Below are positions 33,992-43,854 of a stretch of 64,000 nt of DNA, piece by piece. Positions within the stretch are counted from its first letter, which is position 1, and each line of letters starts with the position of its first letter. The notes below the pieces were generated by a model. The model had not been told where the DNA came from and did not search any database. It saw only the letters and a program-made list of their open reading frames with translations. Both the position numbers and the translations under genes were made by a program. The DNA is taken from the NCBI GenBank assembly GCA_963817515.1, contig CAWFPJ010000024.1:124001-188000 (forward strand), given 5' to 3'. This DNA is from DATMNI01 sp963817515. GTDB lineage: Bacteria > Acidobacteriota > Terriglobia > Bryobacterales > Bryobacteraceae.

Positions 33992-35032
33992 TCACAGTCT
34001 CTTGCCTCGCATCACTGCCACGCCGTTGACTGTTGCGTTGATGGTGGCCGCGGTTTGCAGGGTCAGGTTGCCATCCTCATCCACGCTGAAGATCGAGAGA
34101 TGCGAGGTCTGGCCGCTCCCGTCGATCACGGCCACCAATCCCCCACCCGAGGCAATATCGGTCGGACTGCCGTTCAGTTGCGCTGCTACAGCCGCGTCCT
34201 GCACGACTTTTTGCCCGTAGACGGCATATCGTGAAATACTCATGCTCGGCGAATTGCTGGAGAACAGAAACGTTCCCGTCAGCGTCAGCCAGCAAGGGGA
34301 ATGCTGGGTACCGGAGCCGGTGACCGTAAGAACCTTACCATTGCGAACCAGGCTGATCTCATCGGCATGAGCGATGGTGACGTAGGCATTGTTGCCGCGC
34401 GTGACCAACCCAAACGGCGTATCGACGTTGGCAGGAATGTTTTGTACCAGCGTGGGCACCCCGGTCACGGCTCCGTCGGCCGACAGGTTTACGGTTTCTA
34501 TCGTGTTGCTTTTTTCGGTGACGATGAGCTGATTTTGCACAATGCCGAGTTGAGCTGACGACCCATCCGCCTTGAGCAGCGCCACGGTTCCATCGGGATT
34601 GGAACTCGCATTGGATCCGAACATCCGGTGGGATTCAACCTTGGTAGTCCCGAGGATATATAGATGGCCGGCGCCGAAGGCTACGCTGACCGGGTTGGAA
34701 GCTGTGGGTACCAGGTCCTTCATCTGTAGGCCATTGTTCTGGCGTTCAAAGATGGACACGGACTGCGATCCGAAATTCACCACCGCGAGCAGGTTCCCTT
34801 TCGAAGCGATGCCGCCGGCGTTGCCGCTCGCGCCACCCTGACCCTGAGTTGAAATCATCTGGATCAGTTTGCCGCCGGTGTTGTAAACCAGAAGCTGGTT
34901 CTTGGCAGCGTTTGACGCCGTAACCACCAGAGCGTTCGGATCGGTATCGGCGCGGGCAGCAGTAGCCGCTGCAATCAGCGGAATCAGGATGCCGGCAAAT
35001 CTAAATTTATTCATTTTGCTAAGCTTCATCAT
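33992..35032 (-). CDS. Secreted beta-propeller protein (lactonase-like)
   Basis: 346 residues with signal peptide (FAGILIPLIAAATAARA, cleavage near residue 28). Repeating short strand units such as NALVVTASNAAKNQLLVYNT, GNLLAVVNFGSQSVSIFERQ, GHLYILGTTKVESHRMF and GGLVAVIDGSGQTSHLSIFS fit a seven-bladed lactonase/YVTN-type propeller; no lactonase active-site residues can be confirmed. AAGGAG stands 4 bases before the ATG at 35032. The 5' leader of about 155 bases is structured and has its own promoter. Confidence 0.72.
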   Translation of the reverse strand: MMKLSKMNKFRFAGILIPLIAAATAARADTDPNALVVTASNAAKNQLLVYNTGGKLIQMISTQGQGGASGNAGGIASKGNLLAVVNFGSQSVSIFERQNNGLQMKDLVPTASNPVSVAFGAGHLYILGTTKVESHRMFGSNASSNPDGTVALLKADGSSAQLGIVQNQLIVTEKSNTIETVNLSADGAVTGVPTLVQNIPANVDTPFGLVTRGNNAYVTIAHADEISLVRNGKVLTVTGSGTQHSPCWLTLTGTFLFSSNSPSMSISRYAVYGQKVVQDAAVAAQLNGSPTDIASGGGLVAVIDGSGQTSHLSIFSVDEDGNLTLQTAATINATVNGVAVMRGKRL

Positions 35033-35190
35033 GTTCTCCTTAAGATGCGGCCAGTGCGCTCTTCCGTGGGGTCACGGCTTGGTCCTTCCGAAGGGACCGG
35101 GCACCGGTCGTCGCACTTGTTTTCGCCGCGGGGTGGAGCGAAGTTACGGTGCGGATCGCAATTTGCGATGCGTAACTTTCCGGCACCATC
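35033..35190 (-). promoter_or_regulatory. Structured 5' leader of the beta-propeller gene
   Basis: Transcribed minus strand. A nested hairpin spans 35176-35143: outer stem GTTACG/CGTAAC, inner stem ATCGCA/TGCGAT with a 3-base loop. Nearer the gene (35080-35098) GGTCCCTTCGGAAGGACC can form a UUCG-capped stem. I do not recognise a known riboswitch consensus. The element could act on the propeller gene or, if transcribed from the other side, on the ECF sigma gene. Confidence 0.35.
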
Positions 35191-35195
35191 CATCG

Positions 35196-35224
35196 TATAT
35201 ATCCTGCTGAGGCCTGCCGGTAAA
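35196..35224 (-). promoter_or_regulatory. Putative sigma-70 promoter of the beta-propeller gene
   Basis: Minus strand TTTACC (35224-35219), 17-bp spacer, TATATA (35201-35196). Transcription would begin near 35189, giving a leader of about 155 bases before the ATG at 35032. Confidence 0.5.
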
Positions 35225-35260
35225 CGCCGAGCGCGAGTTCGGCGATCCGGGTAATAATGG

Positions 35261-35845
35261 GTGAGCCGCTTGTCACTCATGAGCCCGGACCGCGATCTGG
35301 AAATGCTAATGGCCCTTTATCAACAGGGTGATTTATCCGCGGCGACGGATCTGATTCATCGCCTGAGTCCGCAGCTGCATCGGTTTTTCATTATCCAGTT
35401 CGCAAGCCGCGGAGATGCCGACGATCTGCTGCAGGAAACCTGGCTGCGCGTTCACAAGGTGCGGCACACTTATCGCGCCGGCGAGCCGCTGCTGCCATGG
35501 CTCTACGCGATTGCCCGGCACATTCGCGTGGATCACTATCGAAAAGCACAGCGGACAACGGCCCGCGAAAAGGGACTGGAGGACATAGCGGAAGTGGCGG
35601 CTGCACTCCCTGCGGGAACCACGGGAACTCCGGATCTGGAAGCGCTCCTGGCGCCCCTGCCCGAGAGCCAGCGCGAAGTGATCGAGATGCTGAAGGTCGC
35701 GGGGATGTCGCTCGAGGAGGTGGCGCGCGCCACGTCGTCAAGCGTAGGGTCAGTGAAGCAGAAAGCCCACCGGGCTTATGAGAGTTTGAGGAAACGGCTG
35801 GGCGGCATGGGGCTGAGTAAAGGAAATGCGGGAGGGCTTTCGTGA
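35261..35845 (+). CDS. ECF sigma factor (NrsF-partnered)
   Basis: 194 residues from GTG 35261, or 188 from ATG 35279; neither has a strong ribosome-binding site. Region 2: ASRGDADDLLQETWLRVHKV and PWLYAIARHIRVDHYRKAQR; region 4: LPESQREVIEMLKVAGMSLE and SSVGSVKQKAHRAYESLRKR. The stop overlaps the GTG start of the membrane protein below (GTGA), so the two are coupled and that protein should be its anti-sigma factor. Different from the RpoE-type pair at 13-14 kb, which uses a zinc-finger anti-sigma factor. Confidence 0.88.
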   Translation: MSRLSLMSPDRDLEMLMALYQQGDLSAATDLIHRLSPQLHRFFIIQFASRGDADDLLQETWLRVHKVRHTYRAGEPLLPWLYAIARHIRVDHYRKAQRTTAREKGLEDIAEVAAALPAGTTGTPDLEALLAPLPESQREVIEMLKVAGMSLEEVARATSSSVGSVKQKAHRAYESLRKRLGGMGLSKGNAGGLS

Positions 35846-36546
35846 GGGATAGAGAAATCGACGAAATCCTGAAGCGGGCCGCTGGGGCTTCCCACGATGT
35901 GGACCCGGCGCTGCTCGATCGTGTCGCCAGATCCATCGGTTCCTCCCTGCAGCCTGTCCGTCCGCTGCCGGCTGCATGGGTCCTCGCGTGCGGCCTGGTG
36001 CTGATCTGCTCCGGAATTGCCGTGGCCGGCGCAGCCCGGTTGGGACTCAACGGCATTCACAAACTGAGTGCATGGGAACGCGCCCTGATCTTTCCCGAGC
36101 TGGCCATCCTCATCTGCCTCGCGGCCGCGGCATTGGTCGGCGAAATGATCCCCGGCAGCCGGCGCCGCGTTGCCCCAGGGTTCCTGCTGGCGGCTGGCAG
36201 CCTGGCGCTGCTTGCCGTCTTCGCAGTCCTCTTCCGCGATTACCATACGGACCGCTTCGTGTTCCAAGGCGTTGCCTGCCTGACCGCGGGCCTGCTCCAC
36301 GCGATTCCGGCAGCGCTGGCGAGCTGGTTGCTTTTACGGCGGGGTTTCGCGGTGAATTCCGTTGCCGCCGGACTGGTGGCGGGTACGCTTGCGGGTCTGG
36401 CCGGAGTTACCATGCTGGAGATTCACTGCCCGAATTTCCAGGCCCTGCACGTGATGCTTTGGCACACTGCCGTCATGCTTATAAGCGGCGCCGCGGGAGC
36501 GCTGCTGGCCTGGGTTGTTCCGTTTTGGCGCTCCGCTGCGGAATGA
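35842..36546 (+). CDS. NrsF/DUF1109-like membrane anti-sigma factor
   Basis: 234 residues, six predicted membrane segments after a cytoplasmic N-terminal 40 residues (REIDEILKRAAGASHDVDPA). The pattern LEIHCPNFQALHVMLWHTAV near the C-terminus (Cys plus His-rich, HxxLWH) is typical of the NrsF (negative regulator of SigF) family, DUF1109. It overlaps the ECF sigma gene by 4 bases. In Caulobacter NrsF releases its sigma factor on metal or oxidative stress and conserved cysteines are needed; a similar role is inferred here. Confidence 0.75.
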   Translation: MRDREIDEILKRAAGASHDVDPALLDRVARSIGSSLQPVRPLPAAWVLACGLVLICSGIAVAGAARLGLNGIHKLSAWERALIFPELAILICLAAAALVGEMIPGSRRRVAPGFLLAAGSLALLAVFAVLFRDYHTDRFVFQGVACLTAGLLHAIPAALASWLLLRRGFAVNSVAAGLVAGTLAGLAGVTMLEIHCPNFQALHVMLWHTAVMLISGAAGALLAWVVPFWRSAAE

Positions 36547-36571
36547 CCGTTGGAATACGCGCCACTGACTC

Positions 36572-37480
36572 TTAACCCGGCGCCTTGGCAAACGCGGCGC
36601 GGATCGCGGCTTCGTTCTGCTGAGCGTCGGCGGCGAAATCGCCGTGCCGCGCAAGACTAACCTCCCGGATAAGCTGCTCGGCGGTCTTACCCGCCCGCTT
36701 CCCGGCGGAAACCTGCTTCCATACGTCGTCGATGAATGCGCTCTGCGCCCGCAAGGTTTCCAGAGTCCCGGGGCTGCCGTGGCCCGGTATAACGGTCTTG
36801 ACGTTCCACGTTGCCAGTTCATTCAGGGCCCGGACCCAGTTTGCATGATCGGCGTCCCGGTCCCCCATGTTGTTTCCCGATCGCCAGTTCACGCACAGGT
36901 CGCCTGTGAAAAGAATCCCCTCGTGCGGCAGATAGGCCACCGCGTCGCCGATGGTGTGGGCTGGACCCATGCGCCGCAATTCCAGCCGGCGCTCACCGTC
37001 GTCAAACGCCAGAAACTCGCCGAATGCAAGCCCCGGCTGCTCCATACGGTATGCCTTCAAACTGAAGGCGCCGCTCGGCGGATTCCGGTCCCACTCCCGC
37101 TTGCCCTTAGTGAGCAGCTCCGCGGCACAATCCCTCGAACAGACCACCGTGACTCCGGCGTCCACCATCACGCTGTTTCCCCAGGTGTGGTCCCAGTGGT
37201 AGTGGGTGTCGAACACGTAGCGGATTGGTTTGTCGGTGGTCTTGCGAATCTCCGGCAGGATCTCGCGAATGCCCCACGGAGTGTTGGCGTCGATCACCAC
37301 GACGTAGTCCCGAAAAATCACCCAGCTTGTGTTGGCCGGCTGCCGGCGGTCGCGGTCGCCTTGCCGGGAGAACACGCCCGGTGCGAGTTGTCGGACTTTC
37401 CCAAGCGGGCTCTCCGCCTGCTGTCCTAAGGCCACGAACAGCAGAGCCCCAAACACGCCCACGATCACACACCGCTTCAC
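36572..37480 (-). CDS. Secreted metallo-beta-lactamase-fold hydrolase
   Basis: 302 residues with signal peptide (MKRCVIVGVFGALLFVALGQ). Zinc motif THYHWDHTWG (H-x-H-x-D-H, about residues 116-125), GPAHTIGDAVAYLPHEGILF with the third-site histidine, and VIPGHGSPG complete the two-metal site. Length and motifs resemble quinoprotein-relay/SoxH-type and class B3-like hydrolases rather than true carbapenemases. Substrate unknown; 49 bp downstream of the RND pump on the same strand. Confidence 0.82.
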   Translation of the reverse strand: MKRCVIVGVFGALLFVALGQQAESPLGKVRQLAPGVFSRQGDRDRRQPANTSWVIFRDYVVVIDANTPWGIREILPEIRKTTDKPIRYVFDTHYHWDHTWGNSVMVDAGVTVVCSRDCAAELLTKGKREWDRNPPSGAFSLKAYRMEQPGLAFGEFLAFDDGERRLELRRMGPAHTIGDAVAYLPHEGILFTGDLCVNWRSGNNMGDRDADHANWVRALNELATWNVKTVIPGHGSPGTLETLRAQSAFIDDVWKQVSAGKRAGKTAEQLIREVSLARHGDFAADAQQNEAAIRAAFAKAPG

Positions 37481-37529
37481 GGGATACCTCCAATCGCCTG
37501 TCTATTCTCACATATCGGGAGGGTACTGC

Positions 37530-40500
37530 CTACCCTGCTACCGGCGCCGGCTCCCCTATTTTCTTGCGGCCCTTACGCGAAGTCACCTTCTCCTGAATCG
37601 CCGACATGTAGATGTAGAACACCGGCGTCAGGTACAGCGTTACCAACTGTGAGAACAAAAGGCCGCCCACCACTACCAGGCCCAGCGGTTGCCGCGCCTC
37701 GCCGCCGGCGCCGTAGCCCAGGGCGATTGGCACCGCGCCCAGCAGCGCCGCCATGGTGGTCATCATGATGGGGCGGAAACGGATCAGGCAGCCTTCATAG
37801 ATCGCCTGCTCGGGAGACAGGCCGTGGTGGCGTTCGGCTTCCAGCGCAAAGTCGATCTGCATGATGGCGTTCTTCTTGACGATGCCGATCAGCATGATTA
37901 AGCCGACGAAGGCATAAATGCTCAGGTCCATTTTAAACAGGACCAACGTGAGCAGCGCGCCGAATCCGGCCGATGGCAGGCCCGAGAGAATCGTAATGGG
38001 ATGGATGTAGCTTTCGTATAGAATGCCCAGCACGATGTACACCACCATGATGGCAATCACCAGCAGCACCCAAAGGTTGCCCAGCGAATTCTGGAAGGCC
38101 TTGGCGGCGCCCTGAAAATTGGTGCTGATGGTTGACGGCAGTTCGCGGTCGGCGATCTTCTGCACCTCGTCCACCATCTCGCCCAGCGCGGCGCCGGGCT
38201 TCAGGTTGAATGAGATGGTTGCGGAGGGCAACTGCCCGTAGTGATTGATGGTCTGCGGCCCCGTTTCGGTAACCACTTTGGCCATGGTGTCCAGCGGAAT
38301 GAGTTTGCCGTTGGTGTTCTTGAAGTACAGCAGCGAAAGGGCCCGCGGGTCGGCCTGATACCTCGGCTCCAATTCCAGAAGCACCTTATACTCGTTCACC
38401 GAACCATAGATTGTGGAGACCCACCGCGGACCGTAAGCGTCGTAGAGCGCGTTTTCGATCAGCGATGCATTCACGTTCATGGCGGCAGCTTTATCGCGAT
38501 CGATGGTGACGTTGACCTGCGGCGTGGCCACCGCCACATCGTTGGTGACGTCGTCCACTCCGGGAATCTGCTCCACCAGTTTGGTGATCCGCTCGGTCTG
38601 GGAGTAGAGTTCCTGCTTGTCGGGCGTCTGCATCGAGAACTGGTACAGGCTCTTAGTGACCTGGCCGCCGATCTGTATGGTAGGCGGATTCAGCAGGTAA
38701 GATTTGATTCCGGCGAAACGTGGCCAGTTTAGGACGCAGCTCCTTGATCAGGTCGTTGACACCCAGTTTCCGCGTGGTCCGGGGCTTCAAGTGGATCACC
38801 AGCTCACCGAAATTCGGGCCGCCTAACTGAGATGCCGTGGTCCCGCCCACGCTGGCCATCAGAGAATCCACATTGGGATCTTTCGACACCAGGTCGGCAA
38901 TTTCCTTCTCGTATTCCACCATCTGGTAATACGAAGTCCCCTGGGATGCCTCCGTGATAATCTGCAACTGGTCTGTGTCCTGGTCGGGAATGAAGCCTTT
39001 GGGGATCTTTATGAACATGAACACGGTGGCGGCCAGCACCACCACGAAACTCATCATCATCAGCGGGCGATGACGCAGCGCCAGCTTGAGAGTGCTGTCG
39101 TATACGCGAAGCATCCCCTCAAAGAATTTCTCGGTTACCGCATAGAACCAGCCGCGCTTCTCATCGTGGGCGGCCTTGAGGAAGCGGCTGCACAGCATGG
39201 GCGTGAGAGTCACGGATACCACGCCGGAAATCAGGATGGCCACCGTGATGGTTACGGCGAATTCCTTAAACAGACGGCCCAGCACGCCTCCCAGGAACAG
39301 CACCGGGATGAAGACCGCCGCCAGCGACAGCGTCATGGAGACAATCGTGAAGCCGATTTCTTCCGAGCCCTTCATAGAAGCCTCAAGCGGTTGCTCGCCC
39401 AACTCGATGTGCCGGACAATGTTCTCCAGCATCACGATGGCATCATCCACCACGAAACCGATCGACAGGATCAGGGCCATCATCGAAAGGTTGTCCAGGC
39501 TGTAGTCCAGCAGGTACATCACGGCAAAAGTTCCGATGATGGAAAACGGCAGCGCCAGGCTGGGAATGATGGTGGCCGAAACGTTGCGCAGGAAAAGGAA
39601 GATCACCAGAACCACCAGCCCCAGGGTCAGGAGCATGGTGAACTTCACATCGGTGTAGGATTCGCGGATGGTGTCGGACCGGTCGTATAGGATATCCATG
39701 TTGACCGAAGGCGGCAGTTCCGCCTTGAACAGCGGCAAGAGATTCTTGACCCCGTTGGTCACCTCCATGGTGTTGGTTCCGGGTTGCCGCTGGATGGCGA
39801 GAATGATAGAGCGGCTGTTGAAATCGTGCCGGTAATACCAGGAGGCTGTCTTGTCGTCCTCCACGCTGTCAATCACGTTGCCCAGTTCTTCCAGGCGCAC
39901 AGGCGAGCCGGCGCGGTAAGCCACCACCACGGAGCGATACGCGGCCGCCGTCAGCAGTTGTCCGCTGGCCTGCAGGGTGAAGGCCCGCTGCGGACCGATA
40001 ATCGAACCCGTGGGCAGATTGACGTTCCAGTTCTTCAGGGCGGTTTCAATCTCGTTCATGCCGATCTGCCGCGAAGCCAGTAAGTGCGGGTCCATCTGGG
40101 CATGCACGGCGTACTTCTGGGCGCCCAGCACCTGCACCTGCGCGACGCCTGAGATCATCGAAATTCGCTGCGCGATGCGCGTCTCGGCATATTCATCCAG
40201 GGTATAGAGCGGCAGCGTGGGCGAGGTCAACGCGATGTATAGAATCGGCTGGTCGGCCGGGTTCACCTTGGTAAAGGTGGGTGGCGTCGGCATGCCCAGC
40301 GGGAGGAGCCGCGAAGCCTGCGTGATGGCCGCCTGCACATCCACGGCAGCGCCATCCAGCTTGCGGGTCAGTTCAAACTCGAGCGTGATCTGCGTGCTGC
40401 CCAGGGAATTCGAAGAAGACATCGAATTCAATCCGGCGATGGTGGAAAACTGATTCTCGAGAGGCGTGGCGACGGCCGCGGCCATGGTTTCCGGACTGGC

Positions 40501-40659
40501 GCCCGGCAGGCTGGCGGTAACCAGGAGCGTGGGGAAGTCGACGTTGGGCAGATCGCTGACCGCCAGCGATCGGTAAGCCACACCGCCAAACAACGCGATC
40601 GCAGCCATCAGCAAACTGGTAGCAATAGGTCTTTCAATAAAGGTCTGGGAAATGTTCAT
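37530..40659 (-). pseudogene. RND efflux inner-membrane pump (MdtC-like), interrupted by one frameshift
   Basis: Reading from 40659 the frame ends at 38653 with a wrong tail; a spare base near 38715 explains it, since GIKSYLLNPPTIQIGGQVTK then joins on to MQTPDKQELYSQTERITKLV and continues to 37530. Repaired length is 1042 residues, exact for an RND pump. Visible: N-terminal TM1 (SLLMAAIALFGGVAYRSL), porter domains, FVVDDAIVMLENIVRHIE with the TM4 proton-relay aspartates, and AFVGLIMLIGIVKKNAIMQI in the second half. It is the third gene of an adaptor-RND-RND operon like mdtABC, only 17 bp below the intact pump, and probably forms heterotrimers with it if the sequence is correct. Confidence 0.85.
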
Positions 40660-40676
40660 GCGTGCGCCTGCACCAA

Positions 40677-43600
40677 TCAGTCTCCCGCCTGCATCACGGG
40701 CGAAAGAGCTTTATGCGACTTGCGCGACTTCCAATCTTTCCACCGGTCCACGATAGCCGCCAGATACGTATAAACCACGGGGGTCAAATACAGAGTCATC
40801 AATTGCGAGAATGCCAGGCCGCCCACCACCGCCAGGCCGAGGGGCCGGCGCGATTCCCCGCCCGCTCCCCATCCCAGGGCAATTGGCAGGCCGCCCAGCA
40901 GCGCCGCCATGGTGGTCATCATGATGGGACGGAATCGAATCAGACAGCCTTCGTAGATGGCTTCGCCCGGAGACTTGCCTTCCTTGCGCTCGGCTTCCAG
41001 GGCGAAATCGATCTGCATGATGGCGTTCTTCTTCACGATGCCGATCAGCATGATCAGTCCGACGAATGAGTAGATGCTGAGATCCACTTTGAAAATGATG
41101 AGTGTGAGCAGCGCGCCGAAACCCGCCGAAGGCAGGCCGGAGAGGATGGTGATGGGGTGGACGTAGCTTTCATAGAGCACGCCCAAGACGATGTAAACCA
41201 CCGCAATCGCAACAATCAGCAGGACTCCCATGTTCTTCATGGAGTCCTGAAAGACTTTGGCGGTGCCCTGGAACGAACCCGTGATGGTGGCTGGCAGTAT
41301 GTTTCTGGCGGTGTCCTCAATTTCTTCGGTGGCCTCGCCCAGCGATGTTCCGGGCTTCAGGGCGAAGGAGAGAGTCACCGACGGCAACTGGCCGGAGTGC
41401 GGAATAGTCTGCGGACCGGCATTTTCCACCAGCTTGGCTACGGCATTCAACGGCACCAGTTGACCCGTGTCGGACTTCAGATAGATCATCTGCAAGCCGT
41501 CGGTGTAGCGCTGGTATCCGGGCAGCATTTCCAGTAGGACACGATATTGGTTGGTAGGGGCGTAAATAGTAGACGCAAGCTGCGGCCCGAAAGCGTCGTA
41601 CAGCGCCGAGGAAACCGAAAGCCAGTTTACCTGCAGGGCCGCTGCGCGGTCGCGGTCGAGGACAATGTTGACCCGCGGCGTCTTGATCTGCAAGTCGCTC
41701 GATACTTCCTGAAGGCCCGGGATGCGGGCCATGGCGCGCTCCAGTTGCGGCGCTATGCTGTAAAGCTGCTGCGTGTCCGGTCCGTAGAGGGTATAGTCAT
41801 AGGCGCTCTTAGACATGCGCCCGCCCACACGGATGGCTTGCGGAATGGAGATGAAAACCTTCAGCCCTGGTATGTTCGAAACCTTGGGGCGCAGCCGGTT
41901 GACAATGTCGTTGATGGTGGAGGTCCGCTGCCGGCGCGGCTTGGTGTTGACCATTAACCGGCCGGTGTTCCCCGACGAACCGCCGAAGCCGCCGCCGGTG
42001 CTCGAGAAGAAAGTCTCCACATCCGGATCGGCCACAATGATGGCAGCCACCTGTGCCTGATACTTGACCATCTGGTAGTATGACGTGCCCTGCGCAGCCT
42101 CGGTCTGCACGCCGAAGTTGTCGTTATCGGTATCCGGGATGAAGCCCTTGTTCACCACCGTGTATAGCCATCCGGTAACTAGCATCACGGCAACGAACGA
42201 GGCCAGCATGACCGGGCGGTGGCGCAACACCCAGCGCAGGGTGACGGCATAGAGGCGCAGCATGCCGTCAAACACACTCTCCAGCGCGCGATACAGAAAC
42301 CCGTGCTTGTCGTGCCGCGTGTCGCGCAGGAACCGGCTGCATAGCATAGGGGTGAGGCTGACCGAAACCATGCCCGAAATCAGAATGGCGGTGCAGATGG
42401 TGACGGCGAACTCGCGGAACAGCCGGCCCAGAATACCCGCCATGAAGAGAATGGGGATGAAGACCGCGGCCAGCGAGAGCGTCATGGATACGATGGTGAA
42501 GCCGATTTCCTTGGAACCGTTGAGCGCGGCCACGTACGGCTTCTCGCCGTTCTCGATATGGCGGACGATATTCTCCAGCATCACGATGGCGTCGTCCACC
42601 ACGAATCCCACGGAAAGGATCAGCGCCATCATGGAAATGTTGTTCATGCTGAAATTCAGCAGGTACATCACTGAGAAGGTTCCTACGATCGAGAACGGCA
42701 GCGCCATGGCCGGGATCATGGTTGCCGAGAAGTTGCGCAGGAACAGGAAAATCACCATGATGACCAGCGCCAGAGTGGCGGCCATGGTGAACTGAACGTC
42801 ATTGAAGGCTTCGCGAATATTCTTGGAGCGGTCGCCGCGAATGCCCATATGGACGGACGGCGGCATTTGCGCCTGGAACACCGGCAGCAGACGCCGGATG
42901 TTATCGATCACCTCGATGGTATTGCTGCCGGGTTGGCGCAGCACCTGCATGCTGACTCCGCGGGTGCCGTCTTTGCCGTACTCACCGCCGTAGATCAGCG
43001 CGATCTGCTTGTCGTCCTCCACGCTGTCGATAACGTTGGCGACCTCATCCAGGCGCACCGGGGCGCCGTTCTGGTAGCTGACGATAAGCGATTTGTAATC
43101 CTTGGCCCGCATCAACTGGCCGTTGACCTGGACGTTGTACGCGGTCTTCCTTCCGTAGAGCGTGCCGGTGGGAACGTTGACGTTCCAGTTCTGCAGCGCC
43201 TGATCCACTTCATTGAGGCCGATCTTGCGAGAGGCTAAAATATTGGGATCCACCTGCACGCGTACGGCATATTTGGCGGCTCCGAAAACCTGCACCTGTG
43301 AAACGCCCGACACCATGGAGATGCGCTGCGCCACCATGGTCTCGGCGTACTCATCCAGGTCGGAGAGCCGCATGATCGGGGAAGTAAGGAAGATGCTGAT
43401 GATGCCGAAATCGCCAGGGTTCTGTTTGTGGAACGATGGCGGAGTGGGCATACCGGGAGGCAGCAGCGGCATCGCCTCGGCAATGGCGGTCTCCACATCC
43501 ACGGTAGCGCCATCGATATCGCGGTTGAGATTGAACTGCAGGGTGATGTTGGTGGACCCCTGGCTGCTGTTCGAAATCATCGAGTCCAGGCCGGCGATGG

Positions 43601-43817
43601 TGGTGAACTGCCGCTCCAGAGGCGTGGCCACCGCCGACGCCATCGTGTCCGGGTTGGCGCCGGGCAGGCTGGCCGATACCGAAATCGTCGGGTAATCCAC
43701 TTGCGGAAGATCGCTGACCGGCAAAGCGCGGTAGGCAATCACACCGAACAGCGCGATTCCAGCCATGATCAAGCTGGTCGCGATTGGCCGCCGGATAAAG
43801 CTTTCGGAAATGTTCAC
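40677..43817 (-). CDS. RND efflux inner-membrane pump (MdtB/AcrB-like)
   Basis: 1046 residues, twelve membrane segments in the two-times-six RND layout with two large periplasmic loops. N-terminus NISESFIRRPIATSLIMAGI, TM4 FVVDDAIVMLENIVRHIENG with the paired Asp of the proton relay, the lysine of TM10 in SFVGLIMLIGIVKKNAIMQI and LSLAAVFIPILFMAGILGRL are all intact. Drives export of hydrophobic compounds in exchange for protons, with the adaptor encoded 37 bp upstream and an outer-membrane channel not present in this window. Very similar to the downstream frameshifted pump, so the two likely arose by duplication. Confidence 0.94.
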   Translation of the reverse strand: MNISESFIRRPIATSLIMAGIALFGVIAYRALPVSDLPQVDYPTISVSASLPGANPDTMASAVATPLERQFTTIAGLDSMISNSSQGSTNITLQFNLNRDIDGATVDVETAIAEAMPLLPPGMPTPPSFHKQNPGDFGIISIFLTSPIMRLSDLDEYAETMVAQRISMVSGVSQVQVFGAAKYAVRVQVDPNILASRKIGLNEVDQALQNWNVNVPTGTLYGRKTAYNVQVNGQLMRAKDYKSLIVSYQNGAPVRLDEVANVIDSVEDDKQIALIYGGEYGKDGTRGVSMQVLRQPGSNTIEVIDNIRRLLPVFQAQMPPSVHMGIRGDRSKNIREAFNDVQFTMAATLALVIMVIFLFLRNFSATMIPAMALPFSIVGTFSVMYLLNFSMNNISMMALILSVGFVVDDAIVMLENIVRHIENGEKPYVAALNGSKEIGFTIVSMTLSLAAVFIPILFMAGILGRLFREFAVTICTAILISGMVSVSLTPMLCSRFLRDTRHDKHGFLYRALESVFDGMLRLYAVTLRWVLRHRPVMLASFVAVMLVTGWLYTVVNKGFIPDTDNDNFGVQTEAAQGTSYYQMVKYQAQVAAIIVADPDVETFFSSTGGGFGGSSGNTGRLMVNTKPRRQRTSTINDIVNRLRPKVSNIPGLKVFISIPQAIRVGGRMSKSAYDYTLYGPDTQQLYSIAPQLERAMARIPGLQEVSSDLQIKTPRVNIVLDRDRAAALQVNWLSVSSALYDAFGPQLASTIYAPTNQYRVLLEMLPGYQRYTDGLQMIYLKSDTGQLVPLNAVAKLVENAGPQTIPHSGQLPSVTLSFALKPGTSLGEATEEIEDTARNILPATITGSFQGTAKVFQDSMKNMGVLLIVAIAVVYIVLGVLYESYVHPITILSGLPSAGFGALLTLIIFKVDLSIYSFVGLIMLIGIVKKNAIMQIDFALEAERKEGKSPGEAIYEGCLIRFRPIMMTTMAALLGGLPIALGWGAGGESRRPLGLAVVGGLAFSQLMTLYLTPVVYTYLAAIVDRWKDWKSRKSHKALSPVMQAGD

Positions 43818-43854
43818 GCCGAGCCCCCTCTAGTTCTCCAACACTCCGACCGTG

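Noticed and set aside
36572..37480. Antibiotic-resistance metallo-beta-lactamase
   Set aside because: It has the fold and zinc motif but no features that separate true class B lactamases from the many other hydrolases of the superfamily.
38653..38715. Programmed ribosomal frameshift in the RND pump
   Set aside because: No slippery heptamer with a downstream structure is evident, and RND pumps are not known to use it; a one-base insertion is simpler.
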